NCBI RefSeq assembly: GCF_001540865.1
Contig: NC_033629.1
Coordinates: forward strand, 4,417,595-4,481,594
DNA length: 64,000 nt
Direction: 5' to 3'
From: Ananas comosus
Lineage: Eukaryota > Streptophyta > Magnoliopsida > Poales > Bromeliaceae
Part shown: piece after piece, positions 35,625-46,726 of the stretch
Layout: every line of letters begins with the position of its first letter
Numbering within the stretch: position 1 is the stretch's first letter
The notes under the pieces: model-generated
Database searches by the model: none
Seen by the model: the letters and a program-made list of their open reading frames with translations, nothing else
Told to the model about the DNA's origin: nothing
Translations under genes and position numbers: made by a program

Positions 35625-37592
35625 TGTCATGTCTGCTAAATACAAAAATATACATTAGTAGGCCTCCTTTAGCACATGTACATCTGGGTGGGAGACGTTA
35701 TATAGCTCACAATCACCTTATCTTGATCAGATGTTGAATGAAAAATAACAAAAAAAAAGGGCAACACCGGAAAGCAGCAAATTAGATATCACATGCATCA
35801 ACTAGATAAATTGAATAAGCAATGCTGTATAAGTGAATCATTTTGACCGACTCATCAGTTCGGCCAAGCCTACGCCCGCCTCATGTTTGGTCCCCACTCT
35901 TACAGGTGGTCCGTCAACTTCCAGGTTGTCTAACATATTTATATTAGCCGTCAGCCTCTAGAGGGAAACTCGAGGGGCCTGACCCCATTGAGTATCATAT
36001 TTCATATGTCAAGCATAATTGGACTCATGTAGCCTATAGTAAAATGCGATGATCAAATAGATTATAACAGTACTGTCCAGTGCCCTCTAGCACTATAATC
36101 TCCTATTACACTGCCTAGTGTTGTCTAACTGCCCCTTGGCCTTTTCTTAGTTTTAGTATAATAGTACATAGACAGTATCCATAAGATAATCACAAATAAT
36201 AGAAAAATAATGAGGCACCTACATGTATATAACTCATCTCACTAATAGTACAAAACTATAGGATCTCTTCAGCATGATCACAAAGATGTCTAGATAATGA
36301 TATTCCCACAATAATACTAATAGATATTACAAGCATATCGATCATACAAGAAATAGACATAATGATTAGTTTACCTTTTTCGGCGACATGAAATCCACTT
36401 GGTGGTACTCCAAGAAAGGCAAGGAAACGACATGCTCGAACACCCTCTTCCTCAATAGTACCAAAGTTCCAACCAGAAAACCTCAAAATATCAACTATTA
36501 AATCATAACTGAAAACATATATAGAGTAAAATTCTAATTAATTCCCAATCAATACCATCAGCTCATCTTCTACTTACCTCCAATACTAACCAAAACTCTC
36601 ATCCTCCTCACTGGGGATAAGGGTCACCCTTTAACCCCCCCTCCCTCCACCCATCCCCGAACCAAATGCTATGTAAAAGTTCCACCACTCAACAACATAT
36701 GCCTCATAGGTCCTTAACAGAACATAAACAAGATGAACATTCATCTTCTGGACTCTCTCAATCTGAGTTCTTCCAAGCAAAGGAGAAAAAGAGGACAAAG
36801 AAAAGAAAGAGAGAAGCTCCACTCAACAACATATGCCTCCTAGGTCCTCAGCAGAACAAAAACAAGATGAACAGTCACCTTCTGCACTCCCTCAAGCTGA
36901 GTTCTTCCAAGCAAAGGAGAAAAAGTGGACGAAGAAAAGAAAGAGAGAAGCTCAAAGTAACCAACTAGGTGAGAAAGAAAGTCAGCTGGGCACAACCCTG
37001 GTCTATTTATAGACATGCAACATTTGTAGAAAAGGCCTTAGAATTTCAAAATCAGCTTCAATGCAAAAGATTCGAGATTCAGGCGCTTAGAACCCACTTT
37101 CGGGAGTTCAAAACTTCATAGCCGTAGGCTTTCAGGTGCGCGCACATTGCAATGGGCCACCCGATCAAACCTGTCGCAGATGCTTCCACACACTTTCAAG
37201 CGCCAAGACTATGCGCCCAAAAGTCCTGCTACAAGTCACCTGCTCACTGCTCGCCACTCAACTCAGCCTTATGTTTTTCGAATTGCTACAATAACTTTTG
37301 GGCATCTAAATCATAGCATGCATGAGCAGTGACTCCCTCATCAGGATCCACCTACGATACATCCAGGAGTTTGGAATCACCATCCGGATCCTCTGCTCCT
37401 TAGTTCGCCACTTACGGGCGCCCTAAACCACTCCCGAGCATCTAAAGAGGCTTAAAAAGCACAAATTAATCTTACTTTGATCTCCGGAGTCCATTCTCGC
37501 ATCCATTTTCTACCAAAATGGCCTCTAACTCAGTCCGACACTCAATAGAAGTGCTAACCATCACCCATACTGTAACCTTACCTAACACTCCA
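35625..37592 (-). mobile_element. LTR-like element, family D, left copy
   Basis: On the plus strand it begins TGTCATGTCTGC. Its end region (ccgacactcaatagaagtgc..., aacactcca) aligns with the end region of the inverted family A LTR at 19140-19213, so A and D are related. Words like gggcgcccta recur near 37415. The first 650 bases match, inverted, 42485-43574 in the other arm, but about 290 bases are missing near its start. No target duplication was found. No coding. Confidence 0.55.
36687..36955. repeat. Two-copy tandem repeat, period 134
   Basis: actcaacaacatatgcctc... starts at 36687 and again at 36821, and both copies end with aaagaaaagaaagagagaag. They are close but not identical. The open frame through this stretch is caused by the repeat. 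Confidence 0.85.
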
Positions 37593-37870
37593 ATGAGTTA
37601 GTTGTATTAGTGGGCTGGTCTTTACAATGTGTGCAAAATAAAATTAATAAAAGTTAAATGGTCATTGCAACGATTGACATATATGATTATGCTTGCATTT
37701 TGTTTTCCTAATTGTTTCATTATTTGTGCAATTGTTTATTACTATTTTCTTCCAATTTGTTGAATGATTGGGATTGAATTTTTCAACTTATTTTGTTAGT
37801 GTGCTAAGTTGGATTCTTTTTGAATCAGCTTAGGCGCATAATTTTACGAGCACTTTTTTTTGTTCTTTTA

Positions 37871-38406
37871 GACATCGTTTGGTTCGGGTATAAGTAAGAA
37901 CTAGTTATACCGGGGATAGGTACAAGAATGAATTTTCGTAGGAACAACGGTATTTTTTTTTGTTTGGATGAAAATGTGAGTGTAAGCTGGAACTAGAAAA
38001 ATTATGTTTGGATGAAAATCTGAGTATAAGGTAGAATAGTTTGTAGTTATAGATAGAAAATAATAATTTTACCTCTATAATTGAATTTAACATTTTAAAC
38101 TAATAATTTTAAATTAAAAATTTTAACTTTTAAATTTTAAAATTTGAAATTAAAATTAAAACTTATAATTTTCAAAATTTAAATTTTAAATATCAAATTT
38201 TAAATTTAAGATCAAATTTAAATTTGAAAGATATAAAATATAAAATTTTAAATTTTAAATCTAAAAAATTAAATTTAAAATTTAAAAATTACAAATATCA
38301 AATTTATAATTTAAACATTAAAATTTATAATTTAAAATTATAAATTTAAATTTTAAAAAACTAAATTATAAATTTTAGAAATTAAAATTAGAATTAAAAT
38401 TAAAAA

Positions 38407-38441
<35 letters not shown>

Positions 38442-38603
38442 ACCACCCCTTGTTCCACCCCTTGGTTGGAACACTTGTTCAAGGCCCCCCTTGTACCAGG
38501 TTGGGGTGGAACAAATGTTCCACGCCCCTCCAAATTATGTTTGGGTACAAGAGGGGGGATAACCCCCTTATCCCCCTCTCTTGTACCCATTCCAAATAGG
38601 GTG
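37871..38603. mobile_element. PIF/Harbinger-type MITE 1 of a TTA-sharing array
   Basis: Left gacatcgtttggttcgg and the reverse complement of the right end cacctatttggaatgggt are imperfect inverted repeats, flanked by TTA (37868-37870 and 38604-38606). The interior is an AT-rich run of aaattt words, then a (TC)n tract at 38410-38438, then ttgtacccat words. Confidence 0.55.
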
Positions 38604-38606
38604 TTA

Positions 38607-39552
38607 GGCTTCGTTGGTTTGGGTATTAGTAGGAACTAGTTATTCCATGGATAGATACAAATATGGATATTTGTAAGAACAAGAGTAATTTTTTGTTTGG
38701 ATGACAATGTGAATATAAGTAAGAACAAGAGAAATAGTATTTGGATGGTTTTTGGAAATATGAGAAATAGTGGGTAGTTGAAATTTAAAATTTCCAAAAT
38801 ACCCCTCTTTCTTTTAATATGAAGTTGAACCAATTTTTAATTTTAAATTGTTTGTAATATGTATTAATTTGGGAATGTACTGGCAAATTTAAAAGTAAGG
38901 ATTTAAATTTGAGAAATAGTGTTTGGGTGGTTCGGCACGAAGCGGCGGCGTGACAACCTCAGATCTAGGGTTCCGCACGAAAAAAGAACCTCAGATCTAG
39001 GGTAAAACCACGCCGCGAGGAAGAAGAAGGGAGGAGGCACGGAGAAGAAGACGAGGTTGCGCAGATTTCTCCTAAAATCTAGGGTTCGGCACCACGCGGC
39101 GATTTCTTCTCCTCGGATCTAGGGTTCGGCACCAAGCGCGAGAATTTCTCCACAGAGGCGGTGCCGTGCGCCCATCGGATCTAGGGTACGCCGCGAAGAA
39201 GGCACCTCTTTAGATCGCACAAGCCACGAGGAGGAAGAAGGGAGGAGGCACGAAGAAGGCGAAGAGAGGAAGAGGAACAGTGGTCATGAGTTATTGAGTG
39301 CGGGTTTTCAGGGATGGAGAAAAAGGCGAAGAGAGGAACAGTAGAGGGGAGCGCGGGGGTTTCCAGAGATGCCCCCGGTACAAGAGAGGGGGATAAGGAT
39401 TGGAACAATATTGTTCCAATCTTGGGTCCTACCCAAAGCGGGTTATCCCTGGGATAACCCGCTAGGGTTCCCACCCTCATTAAATCTTGTTTGGGTACAA
39501 GATGAGGGATAAAAGCTTTATCCCCCATCTTGTACCCAATCCAAATGCAGCG
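38607..39552. mobile_element. PIF/Harbinger-type MITE 2 with GC-rich cargo
   Basis: Left ggcttcgttggtttgggt and the reverse complement of the right end cgctgcatttggattggg are inverted repeats, flanked by TTA (38604-38606, shared with the previous element, and 39553-39555). The middle (38930-39370) is GC-rich with the word atctagggttcggcac repeated several times, unlike the AT-rich ends. It looks like captured host sequence. Confidence 0.6.
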
Positions 39553-39555
39553 TTA

Positions 39556-39659
39556 GAGGATGTTTTGATTAGGTACAAGAGGGGGATAAGAACTTATCCC
39601 CCCTTTTGTACCCAAACAATAATTTGGGTGGGTGGGAACAAGCTTGGTCCCACCTTTGT

Positions 39660-39693
<34 letters not shown>

Positions 39694-40250
39694 TACACAT
39701 GTATATACATACATGTATATACATGTATAACAGTGCACAAGAGGATAAATAGTGCAACAAGAGAAAAAACAGTGCAATAAGAGGAGAAACAATATAAATA
39801 TCTCTTAAAGGGGTGCAGTTTAAGATAAAAAATAGTGTAACATGAGGAGAAATGATGCAACATGAGGAGAAATGATGCAACAAGAGAAGAAACAGTGCAA
39901 CAAGAGGAGAAACAGTATAAATATCTCTTAAAGGGGTGCAGTTTAAGATAAAAACTGTGTAACAAGAGAAAAAATGGTGCAACAAGAGGAGAAACAGTGC
40001 AACTTGCGTTTAAATAGTGTAATTTTTATCTTAATGGATCCAGTTTACATCTGAAAGAGTGCAATAAGAAAAGAAACAGTGTAAATATTTCTCAAAGAGT
40101 GTAATTTTCGTTTAAAGAGTGTAATTTTAATCTTAAAGCTGCAGTTTACATCTTAAGTAGTGCAACTTATAATTTTTTTTTGCAGTTAACGATGCAATTT
40201 CATCTTCATACTTCTTTTTATATAATTTTTTATCTTTATTTTTTTTCTGT
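39556..40250. repeat. Third Harbinger-like left end, (GA)n tract and gtgcaa repeats
   Basis: Directly after TTA at 39553-39555 comes gaggatgttttgattagg, a third element left end in series. It is followed by a (GA)n tract (39661-39692) and by many repeats of the type gtgcaacaagaggagaaaca (39725-40090). A unit of about 115 bases starting gaggagaaacaatataaat is present twice (about 39780 and 39905). No convincing right end. Confidence 0.5.
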
Positions 40251-40830
40251 TTTTTCTATAATTTTTTTTTATCACCCTCTCTGCCAACAGTCACAGCGCC
40301 GGTGAGGACGTCGCTAAGGACCCCCCGCTCCGAGGCTGCAGCGCCGCAGTGACCTCCACGGTGTCGGCGTCGGCGCCGGCGAAAATGCATCGTCGTCGGA
40401 GGCGACAGAAAAGGAGGGAGAGGGAGAGGGAGAGGCGAGAAGGGCGGGGAAGAGCGAGAGAGGCGTCGTCGTCGGAGACGGTCGAGGAGAGTCGGGAAAG
40501 AAAAGAAAAGAAAAGAAAAAGTCGCGGCGCGGCCTTGGCGGGGTCGGAGGCGAGGAAGGTGGGGGGTGCGTGGGCGAGGGTAAGGACGGGGGCGAGAGCA
40601 TGAGGGTAAGAGGCGAGGCGGACCGTTTCCGCCTCCGCCTCTGCCTTCGTTACTTTTTTCGGCGAGAAAAAAAAAAAGAACGAAAGAAACGAAGAGGAGA
40701 GAGAAAGAAGAAAGAGAAATAGTAATAAGGGTATTTTGGTTAGTTTGCTGAAAAAACGGACCGAATCTGCAAAAACGAAAAAGGTGGCCCAATTTTGCAA
40801 AAGCCCAAAATAAGTGGATTTTTTATGTAA
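40251..40830. other. GC-rich island, probably a captured gene fragment
   Basis: 40290-40660 is rich in G and C inside AT-rich DNA and has overlapping open frames on both strands. These are of low complexity (runs of S/L/F/P or R/E), so none is believed. Words near 40770-40830 (aaggtggcccaattttgca, taagtggattttt) look like a transposon end and resemble 5620-5640. Possibly Pack-MULE cargo. Confidence 0.35.
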
Positions 40831-41595
40831 ATTGGCCTAAATTTTATGTATTATTAATAAGGTTTATTATTAATATATGAATATATTTAATCTATATATA
40901 AAAATTATAATAATAATATATATAGTATATTAATTATTATATATTTATTATATAGCCAAATTTTTGATTCCGAATTTTTAATTGGTGAACGTATAATATC
41001 CGTATAAATCACGTATCCGAATAATTACCGAATCCATTTTTTAACCGTATTTTTTAACGAATTTAAAAATTAAAAGACGAATTTTATCCGAATTATATCC
41101 GTACCGAATTTTTGTCGAATCCGAATTAACTAACTATGGATGTGATGCCACTGTTGTATAGAAAACTATCTTTACTTTTGGAATTTACACAAGAATATTT
41201 AAAAAGTTATTGATAAAAGTAATGCGAAAAAACTGATATTTGAACAGTGCAGGGTTTACTCTATTTTTTGAGAATACCGATAGTATTGCTTATTGTGACG
41301 GACAAATTTATGACTTAAAAATTAACAGTAAATATATTCGGACCTTTAATTACGAATTTTTTAAGTTGTGCCTTACGTATTGTGGAATGACCGAGTCCAA
41401 AATTTTAATATTTCAACATAAGATGTGTAATTCCGAGCCAACTGAAGACAAAATTACCAACTCCACTAAATCTGGAGGAAAAGTTCACGAAAAATGCAAA
41501 GTCAACGAACAAAGTTGATAGACTTTTGAACTCTTCAGAGTTCAAATTAACTACGCCTATAAAATCATAAGCATGCATGTACATCTTAATTACTA
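40831..41595. other. Upstream region of the middle GLP
   Basis: AT-rich, with fragments of the fold-back element seen at 25412-25738 (40980-41137). A 92-codon frame at 41240-41518 has no recognisable features and is not called. Confidence 0.45.
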
Positions 41596-41604
41596 CTATA
41601 TAAG
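41596..41604 (+). promoter_or_regulatory. TATA box of the middle GLP
   Basis: ctatataag lies about 60 bases before the ATG, at a normal plant distance for a short leader. The ATG context (aaaccatggc) is good. Confidence 0.6.
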
Positions 41605-41664
41605 AAGAACCACCTATCATCCTCCCTTTCACCACGAACAAGCAAAACAAATTGCACATAAACC

Positions 41665-42348
41665 ATGGCGTACTCCAGTTCCAAACCTGCAGGATCACTC
41701 TTCCTAGTCACGGCGACGATCTTCCTGATCATCTCTTCTTGCCGCGCCGACCCCGACCCCCTGCAGGACTTCTGTGTCGCCAACCTCCAGGCGACCGACA
41801 TAACCGTCGACGGCTTTCCCTGCAAGCCGACATCCTCCGTCGTCTCCGATGACTTCTTCTTCTCGGGCCTGTCCGCCCCGGGCAACACCAACAACATGTT
41901 CGGCTCGAACGTCACCCAGGGCAACGTCGCGAGCTTCCCCGGCCTCAACACGCTCGGCCTCTCCATGAACCGGGTCGACTTGGTCCCCGGCGGCATCAAC
42001 CCCCTCCACAGCCACCCGCGCTCCACCGAGCTCGGGTTAGTCATCCAGGGGGAGGTGCTGGTCGGCTTCGTCAGCACCGCCAACGCGTTCTACTCCAAGA
42101 CTTTGAAAGCCGGCGAGAACTTCGTGATCCCGAGGGGGCTGGTTCACTTCCAGTACAACGTCGGGACGGGGAACGCGGTGGTGATCACGGCGTTCAACAG
42201 CCAGCTGCCGGGCGTCGTGTTGGCGCCGTTCACGCTGTTCGGGTCGACGCCGGCTATCCCAAATGATGTGCTGACCAAGACATTCCAGGTTGATCAGAAT
42301 GTGATCAATCTATTGAAGTCTAAATTTTCAGGATCATCTAATTATTAA
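41665..42348 (+). CDS. Germin-like protein (227 aa), spacer copy
   Basis: Secreted germin-family cupin. A signal peptide covers about residues 1-28 (hydrophobic core SLFLVTATIFLII). The cysteine pair is C37 and C53. Box 1 GGINPLHSHPRSTELG gives H115, H117 and E122; box 2 IPRGLVHFQYNVG gives H161. The glycosylation site NVT is at 82-84. Single exon, normal length. It differs from the two arm copies at scattered sites (for example VIQGEV for ILQGEV, NSQL for DSQL). Its tail (LLKSKFSGSSNY) and 3' flank (tttgtatttgttac, gtcattattgtatttgct) resemble those of the 28817 gene. It lies in the spacer of the inverted duplication, on the same strand as the right-arm copy. Metal-binding cell-wall protein with possible superoxide dismutase or structural role; activity is inferred. 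Confidence 0.95.
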   Translation: MAYSSSKPAGSLFLVTATIFLIISSCRADPDPLQDFCVANLQATDITVDGFPCKPTSSVVSDDFFFSGLSAPGNTNNMFGSNVTQGNVASFPGLNTLGLSMNRVDLVPGGINPLHSHPRSTELGLVIQGEVLVGFVSTANAFYSKTLKAGENFVIPRGLVHFQYNVGTGNAVVITAFNSQLPGVVLAPFTLFGSTPAIPNDVLTKTFQVDQNVINLLKSKFSGSSNY

Positions 42349-42484
42349 TTAGTGTAGTAGCACATTCGTGCTACAGTGAAATTTGTATTTGTTACGTACC
42401 TATATGTCATTATTGTATTTGCTGTCTACTTAATGAATAACCGGCGTCTTGATTGCTGGCCATCTATTAATTCTTCCGGTTCAA

Positions 42485-43574
42485 CTGCTCATCTGAGGAG
42501 ATCCTATATATAGTTTAGTGCTATTAATTAGTGAGATGAGTTATATAGATGCATGCATGGTTATTTTTTTATTATCTGTGATTATCTTATGTATGCTGAT
42601 TGTGTACTATTTTACTGAAAATTAAGAAAAGGTCTAGAGGCAGTTAGACAGCAGTAGGCAGTGAAATAGGAGATTATAGTGCCAGAGGGCACTTGACAGT
42701 ACTGTTATCATCTTTTGATCATCGCATTTTACTATAGGCTGCATAAGTCAAATTGTGCTTGACATATGCAACATGATATTCAGTGAGGTCGCGCCCCTCT
42801 AGTATCCCCCTAGAGGCTGACGGCTGATATAAATGTGTTAGATTGCTTGCAAGTTGATGGACGACCTGCAGGAGGGGACCAAGCATGAGGGAGGGGCAGG
42901 CTTAACCGGACTAATGAGTTCGTCGAAATGATTCGCTTACACAGCATTGCTTATTCAGTTATCTAGTTGATGGATGTGATATCTGATTTGCTGCTTTCTG
43001 GTGTACGTATAATTTTAGATGTATGGTAGTTTATTTTACTTTCAACTCAATTATATCCTACTATTTTTATTATTCGGTTTACTATTATTGCCTCTAGTAG
43101 AGTTAGTAGTGTAGTTCTTCATTGTCGTTGAATGTAACGTACCCACTAGGGACGGCTATTCAATAATTTTCATTCCCTGTTTTTGTTTTTTTTTTTTTTA
43201 GGGTCTGATCAAGATAAGGTGATTGTGAGCTATATAACGTCTCCCACCCAGATATAGACGTGTTAAAGGAGAACCACTAGTGTATATTTTTGTATGTAGC
43301 AGATTGTATATATATATTTTATTAGCGATGCCGGTGGGTGATTGTACATATATAGTTTCATTTTGGACTATATGGATGTAATATGTACAATTATTGCTAT
43401 ATTTTATTGATGTTGATAGACTCTAATACATGTTTATATGATACACATTCCTTTTACTTGTATTTGAATAGGATCGATGTTTGTGAACGCTTCGTATGTG
43501 CCAAGTGCGTCCTCATGCATATGACGGGTCTATTAGCGCACCCGAAGGATTTCGCTATAGCCCTAGGCGTGACA
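42485..43574 (+). mobile_element. LTR-like element, family D, truncated right copy
   Basis: Ends ggcgtgaca at 43574. The sequence between 42485 and 43300 matches 35640-36270 inverted (for example gtcagcctctag and gataacagtactgtc words). The far end is cut at the break point of the inverted duplication. The part 43290-43574 is missing from the left copy. The adjoining base sequence (tagactccaatcact) matches the left arm (tccatgtc side, agtgattggagt), so the LTR was there before the duplication. Confidence 0.55.
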
Positions 43575-45170
43575 TAGACTCCAATCACTAATCCAAAATA
43601 CTTAAATCAAATTATTAGTACTGATGTACGATATATTTTGATGATATGTCCACCTTTCCTCAATTAGGGTTGTCCTCATTGGGCCCAACACACAGCTTTA
43701 ATATGCTCGGCTGACCCAATCGAACTCGTAGCCCAAAATTATCAAGTGATGTTAGACTCATCAGACTAATCTTTCGGCTTGCACTAGTAATATAGCTTTG
43801 ATACCAAATGTAACATGACGGACTATATATTAGCAGTAATAACTTATTAGGTTCAAATCATTAGCTCAAAATTTTTATGTCTAATTATTAGTACTAATAT
43901 ACTATTGAAGAGTAACGTACGCCACTTGGGCTATACTCATTTTGCTTTATTGTACAGTACTACAAATGCCATAAGGCAATAAAACACAAAAGTTTTATAT
44001 AAAATGTAGCTCTCTCATAGAATTTTCCAGATGGTAGTTAGGTGTCCTTCATCAAGTTAGTATATTTAATTTGGATTCTTCACAAAATTATGTGTTTGTA
44101 ATTAAAAATTTATTTTTTAGTTTGACGGTGGTAATTGAAAAACTTAATTGGATGAAGGACATTCAATTGCGACCTACGAAATTTTCTGTAAGTGTTTCCT
44201 TATAAACTCTATCCCAATAATAACACAAACACATAATAAACAATAATTAATATGATTAATTTCATATGTGCCCTTCCTTCAAGCTCTAATTATATGAAAA
44301 TCCTCCAAAAATTGTCAATACAATAAATATTCTCAATTTTTAGTAAAATCATCAAATTTCCTATAATATATACGATTAGTCCACCCAAAATATGACTTAA
44401 ATATCTATTTTAATGAATATTTGTAATTTTAATGAATGATTTTGATAATTTTTAGGTTTTATATAGAATTTTCTTCTGATTTTCTTGTCATCATTATTCA
44501 AGCTGTCAAAAACATGGCGAACATGTATAAATGTATAGATTAAAATAAAAGAGTTTTGGTGGGTTCAAACTCAAGAGTTTCTGTAAGATAACTAATTATT
44601 CCAAAAATCTAAACTGCTAATTTTTAATCAATTTTATTCAACAAGAATTAATCAAACTGTTGTCGTAATTAATGATGCATCTCATCTCAAGAAGGATGAT
44701 TTGAATCAGTCTTAGGCAATGACAGCTTTATTGGTAAAGACTCTTTCTTTGCACTTAAAAAAAAGTTATCATTGTTTGTTAAGAATAAATGAAGGACTAT
44801 CCCACATATTTATCTCAATTAAGACATGCATGCAGTAGAAAATTCAACTTTTTCTGGCAGCAATGCTTGAATTGGAGCATTGACATGCATATATATATTG
44901 TCTATTACGTGAATCTAGCTTTAATTAATCTTCTGCAGTGGAAACACAAAACCACATTACACGGCGGAAGAGCCGACTTACTCATAACAGATTACAGCTA
45001 GATCTATATAATAAAACTTATTAAGGAGTTTATGAGTCATTTTTAATTAGATTGATTTTTGATAATATGGTATCAGAGTCGTCCCTAACCCTCTCGTTAG
45101 AGTTCATGAGTACGTGTCCATGTTTGCCATTTGTATTGATATGCTAGGCCTATCAAAACAACTTAGTGCA
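43575..45170. other. Right-arm intergenic DNA
   Basis: No gene seen. Primer-binding-site-like words occur at about 43796 (minus strand, tttggtatcaaagc) and 45069 (plus strand, tggtatcagagtc). They are complementary to initiator tRNA as in copia elements, but no internal retroelement sequence follows. 43925-44450 has no partner in the left arm. Confidence 0.5.
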
Positions 45171-45719
45171 TGTTGAATTGTTCTCAATTCAAAAGTCATG
45201 AATAAATTTTGAAATTAATCTTTTGTAAATATATACCCTTATCAGTTAAGAAACATATCTTATAATGGATATTTATTATATGTTAATAAATATCCCAATC
45301 CTTATCCTAATCTATAGGAGATTCAGGATATTTAGGGGTTCCGTTATTTTATATATACGCCCCCGTTTTCTCCCGTAGAAGAGACGATCGAATACGATCT
45401 AATTCGAGAATCCAGAAAATCTTCCTTCTTCTCTCTCCTCTTCCTCTCTGGGATTTCCACCTACGTTCCCGGGGTTTTAGGGTGTGGACATAGGAGAGGA
45501 CTCTGGTAGCTCTCTCCGATTGGCATCCGTGACGTAAGGCGATCCGTTCCGTGACGTAAGGCGTACGCGTGGAAGAAGACGAGAAACGTGGGAGATCCAG
45601 AAGCATCGAGACAAGAACGATCCAAGAAGGCTTGTAAAACAAGCAACCCGATCCGATTCCGGTTCCCGGATACGTTGGCTATCCGGTTTGTAAGTTTCCG
45701 CTGCCTATTATTTCCAACA
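45171..45719 (+). mobile_element. Solo LTR, copia-like, right-arm specific
   Basis: Begins TGTTGAATTG and ends TTTCCAACA, the TGTTG...CAACA ends typical of copia elements. The left arm lacks it at the matching point. The flanks gtgca and gtaaa agree at only three of five bases, so the target duplication is decayed or the borders are off slightly. A TATA-like tattttatatat lies near 45344. The interior words gtgacgtaaggcg are repeated twice. Confidence 0.6.
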
Positions 45720-45985
45720 GTAAAAAAGTGTGAAACTTATCTAAACTATAGTATATTTTGATTAAACTATCTGGTTTTTTAAACATCTTGAATTCATGTA
45801 TCTAATCTTCTATTTTATTTGAATCCGACAATTTAATAATTTTTTCTACTTCAGATTTTCGGTCCGCGTTTTATTTTTGCCTGATTATGAGGAGAATAGT
45901 CAATGGAAAAGAAAGTTAATTGTTTGAGCACCCTCTGAACTCTTCAAACCACTTGCATCATGCATGTATCTTAATTAGTTACCAC

Positions 45986-45999
45986 TATATATATATAAA
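45986..45999 (+). promoter_or_regulatory. TATA box of the right GLP
   Basis: tatatatatataaa lies about 60-70 bases before the ATG; the element and its leader are shared with the left-arm GLP. Confidence 0.6.
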
Positions 46000-46057
46000 G
46001 ATCGCTCTGCTGCATCCTCTCATCTCAAAAACATCAGAACATCTCCCCAGTTAAACA

Positions 46058-46726
46058 ATGGAGTACTCCAATTCCAAACCAGGATCGCTCCTTATCCTTT
46101 TCGCCACCGTATTCCTGATCATCTCCTCTTGCCGCGCTGATCCCGACCCTCTGCAGGACTTCTGCGTCGCCAACCTCCAGGCGACCGACATAACCGTCGA
46201 CGGCTTTCCCTGCAAGCCGACATCCTCCGTCGTCTCCGACGACTTCTTCTTCTCAGGCCTGTCCGCCCCGGGTAACACCAACAACATGTTCGGGTCCAAC
46301 ATCACCCAGGCCAACGTCGCAAACTTCCCCGGCCTCAACACGCTCGGCCTCTCCATGAACCGGGTCGACTTGGTCCCTGGCGGCATCAACCCGCTCCACA
46401 GCCACCCGCGCGCCACCGAGCTCGGATTCATCCTCCAAGGAGAGGTGCTGGTCGGCTTCGTCAGCACCGCCAACGCGTTCTACTCCAAGACTGTGAAAGC
46501 CGGCGAGAGCTTCGTGATCCCGAGGGGGCTGGTTCACTTCCAGTTCAACGTCGGGACGGGGAATGCGGTGGTGATCACGGCGTTCGACAGCCAGCTGCCG
46601 GGCGTCGTGTTGGCGCCGTTCACGCTGTTCGGGTCGACGCCGGCGATCCCGAATGATGTGCTCACCAAGACTTTCCAGGTTGATCAGAGTGTGATCAATC
46701 TCTTCAAGTCCAAGTTCGGGAACTAA
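46058..46726 (+). CDS. Germin-like protein (222 aa), right arm copy
   Basis: Secreted germin-family cupin. Signal peptide 1-27; C36 and C52; H114, H116, E121 and H160 as metal ligands; NIT glycosylation site at 81-83. Apart from G9 for R9, L215 to F and the tail, it is the same protein as the left copy. The tail reads LFKSKFGN, shorter than the SGSTNY tail and like the pseudogene tail at 14377. Single exon, good ATG context (aaacaatggag). The 3' flank is unrelated to that of the left copy. It is transcribed outward from the inverted duplication. The function is apoplastic metal-binding, probably in defence or wall chemistry; the exact reaction is not deducible. Confidence 0.95.
   Translation: MEYSNSKPGSLLILFATVFLIISSCRADPDPLQDFCVANLQATDITVDGFPCKPTSSVVSDDFFFSGLSAPGNTNNMFGSNITQANVANFPGLNTLGLSMNRVDLVPGGINPLHSHPRATELGFILQGEVLVGFVSTANAFYSKTVKAGESFVIPRGLVHFQFNVGTGNAVVITAFDSQLPGVVLAPFTLFGSTPAIPNDVLTKTFQVDQSVINLFKSKFGN

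Larger units (their letters stand above)
28846..36270. repeat. Left arm of large inverted duplication
   Basis: Blocks of this arm match the reverse complement of 42485-46706. The pairs are 28846-29690 with 45890-46706; 29993-30180 with 45143-45890; 30550-31250 with 44450-45140; 32735-33003 with 43600-43925; and 35580-36270 with 42485-43600. The outer break lies in the last codons of the GLP; the inner break lies inside an LTR (family D). Later changes in this arm are about 300 extra bases at 29693-29993, an AT-rich stretch at 31250-32735, and the solo LTR at 33004-35579. Confidence 0.8.
42485..46706. repeat. Right arm of large inverted duplication
   Basis: Reverse-complement partner of 28846-36270. 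It starts inside an LTR (family D) just after the 3' flank of the spacer GLP and ends within the last codons of the right GLP. It lacks the left arm's LTR (33004-35579) and AT-rich stretch, and has its own LTR insertion at 45171-45719. Transposon-derived parts differ from the left arm at roughly one base in eight to ten by eye; the GLP and its proximal promoter are almost the same. Confidence 0.8.

Noticed and set aside
40256..40800. Overlapping frames of 169-178 codons
   Set aside because: Low-complexity S/L/F/P-rich or R/E-rich translations in several frames at once, caused by GC-rich simple composition; no start context or splice structure.
45069..45081. Primer-binding-site-like word tggtatcagagtc, which could mark a full copia element
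   Set aside because: No LTR directly precedes it and no gag/pol coding follows in either direction.
46051..46537. Open frames antisense to the GLP genes (also 29018-29504 and 41586-42083)
   Set aside because: They mirror GC-rich third positions of the real GLP frames and have no independent features; the sense frames have signal peptide, cupin boxes and full length.
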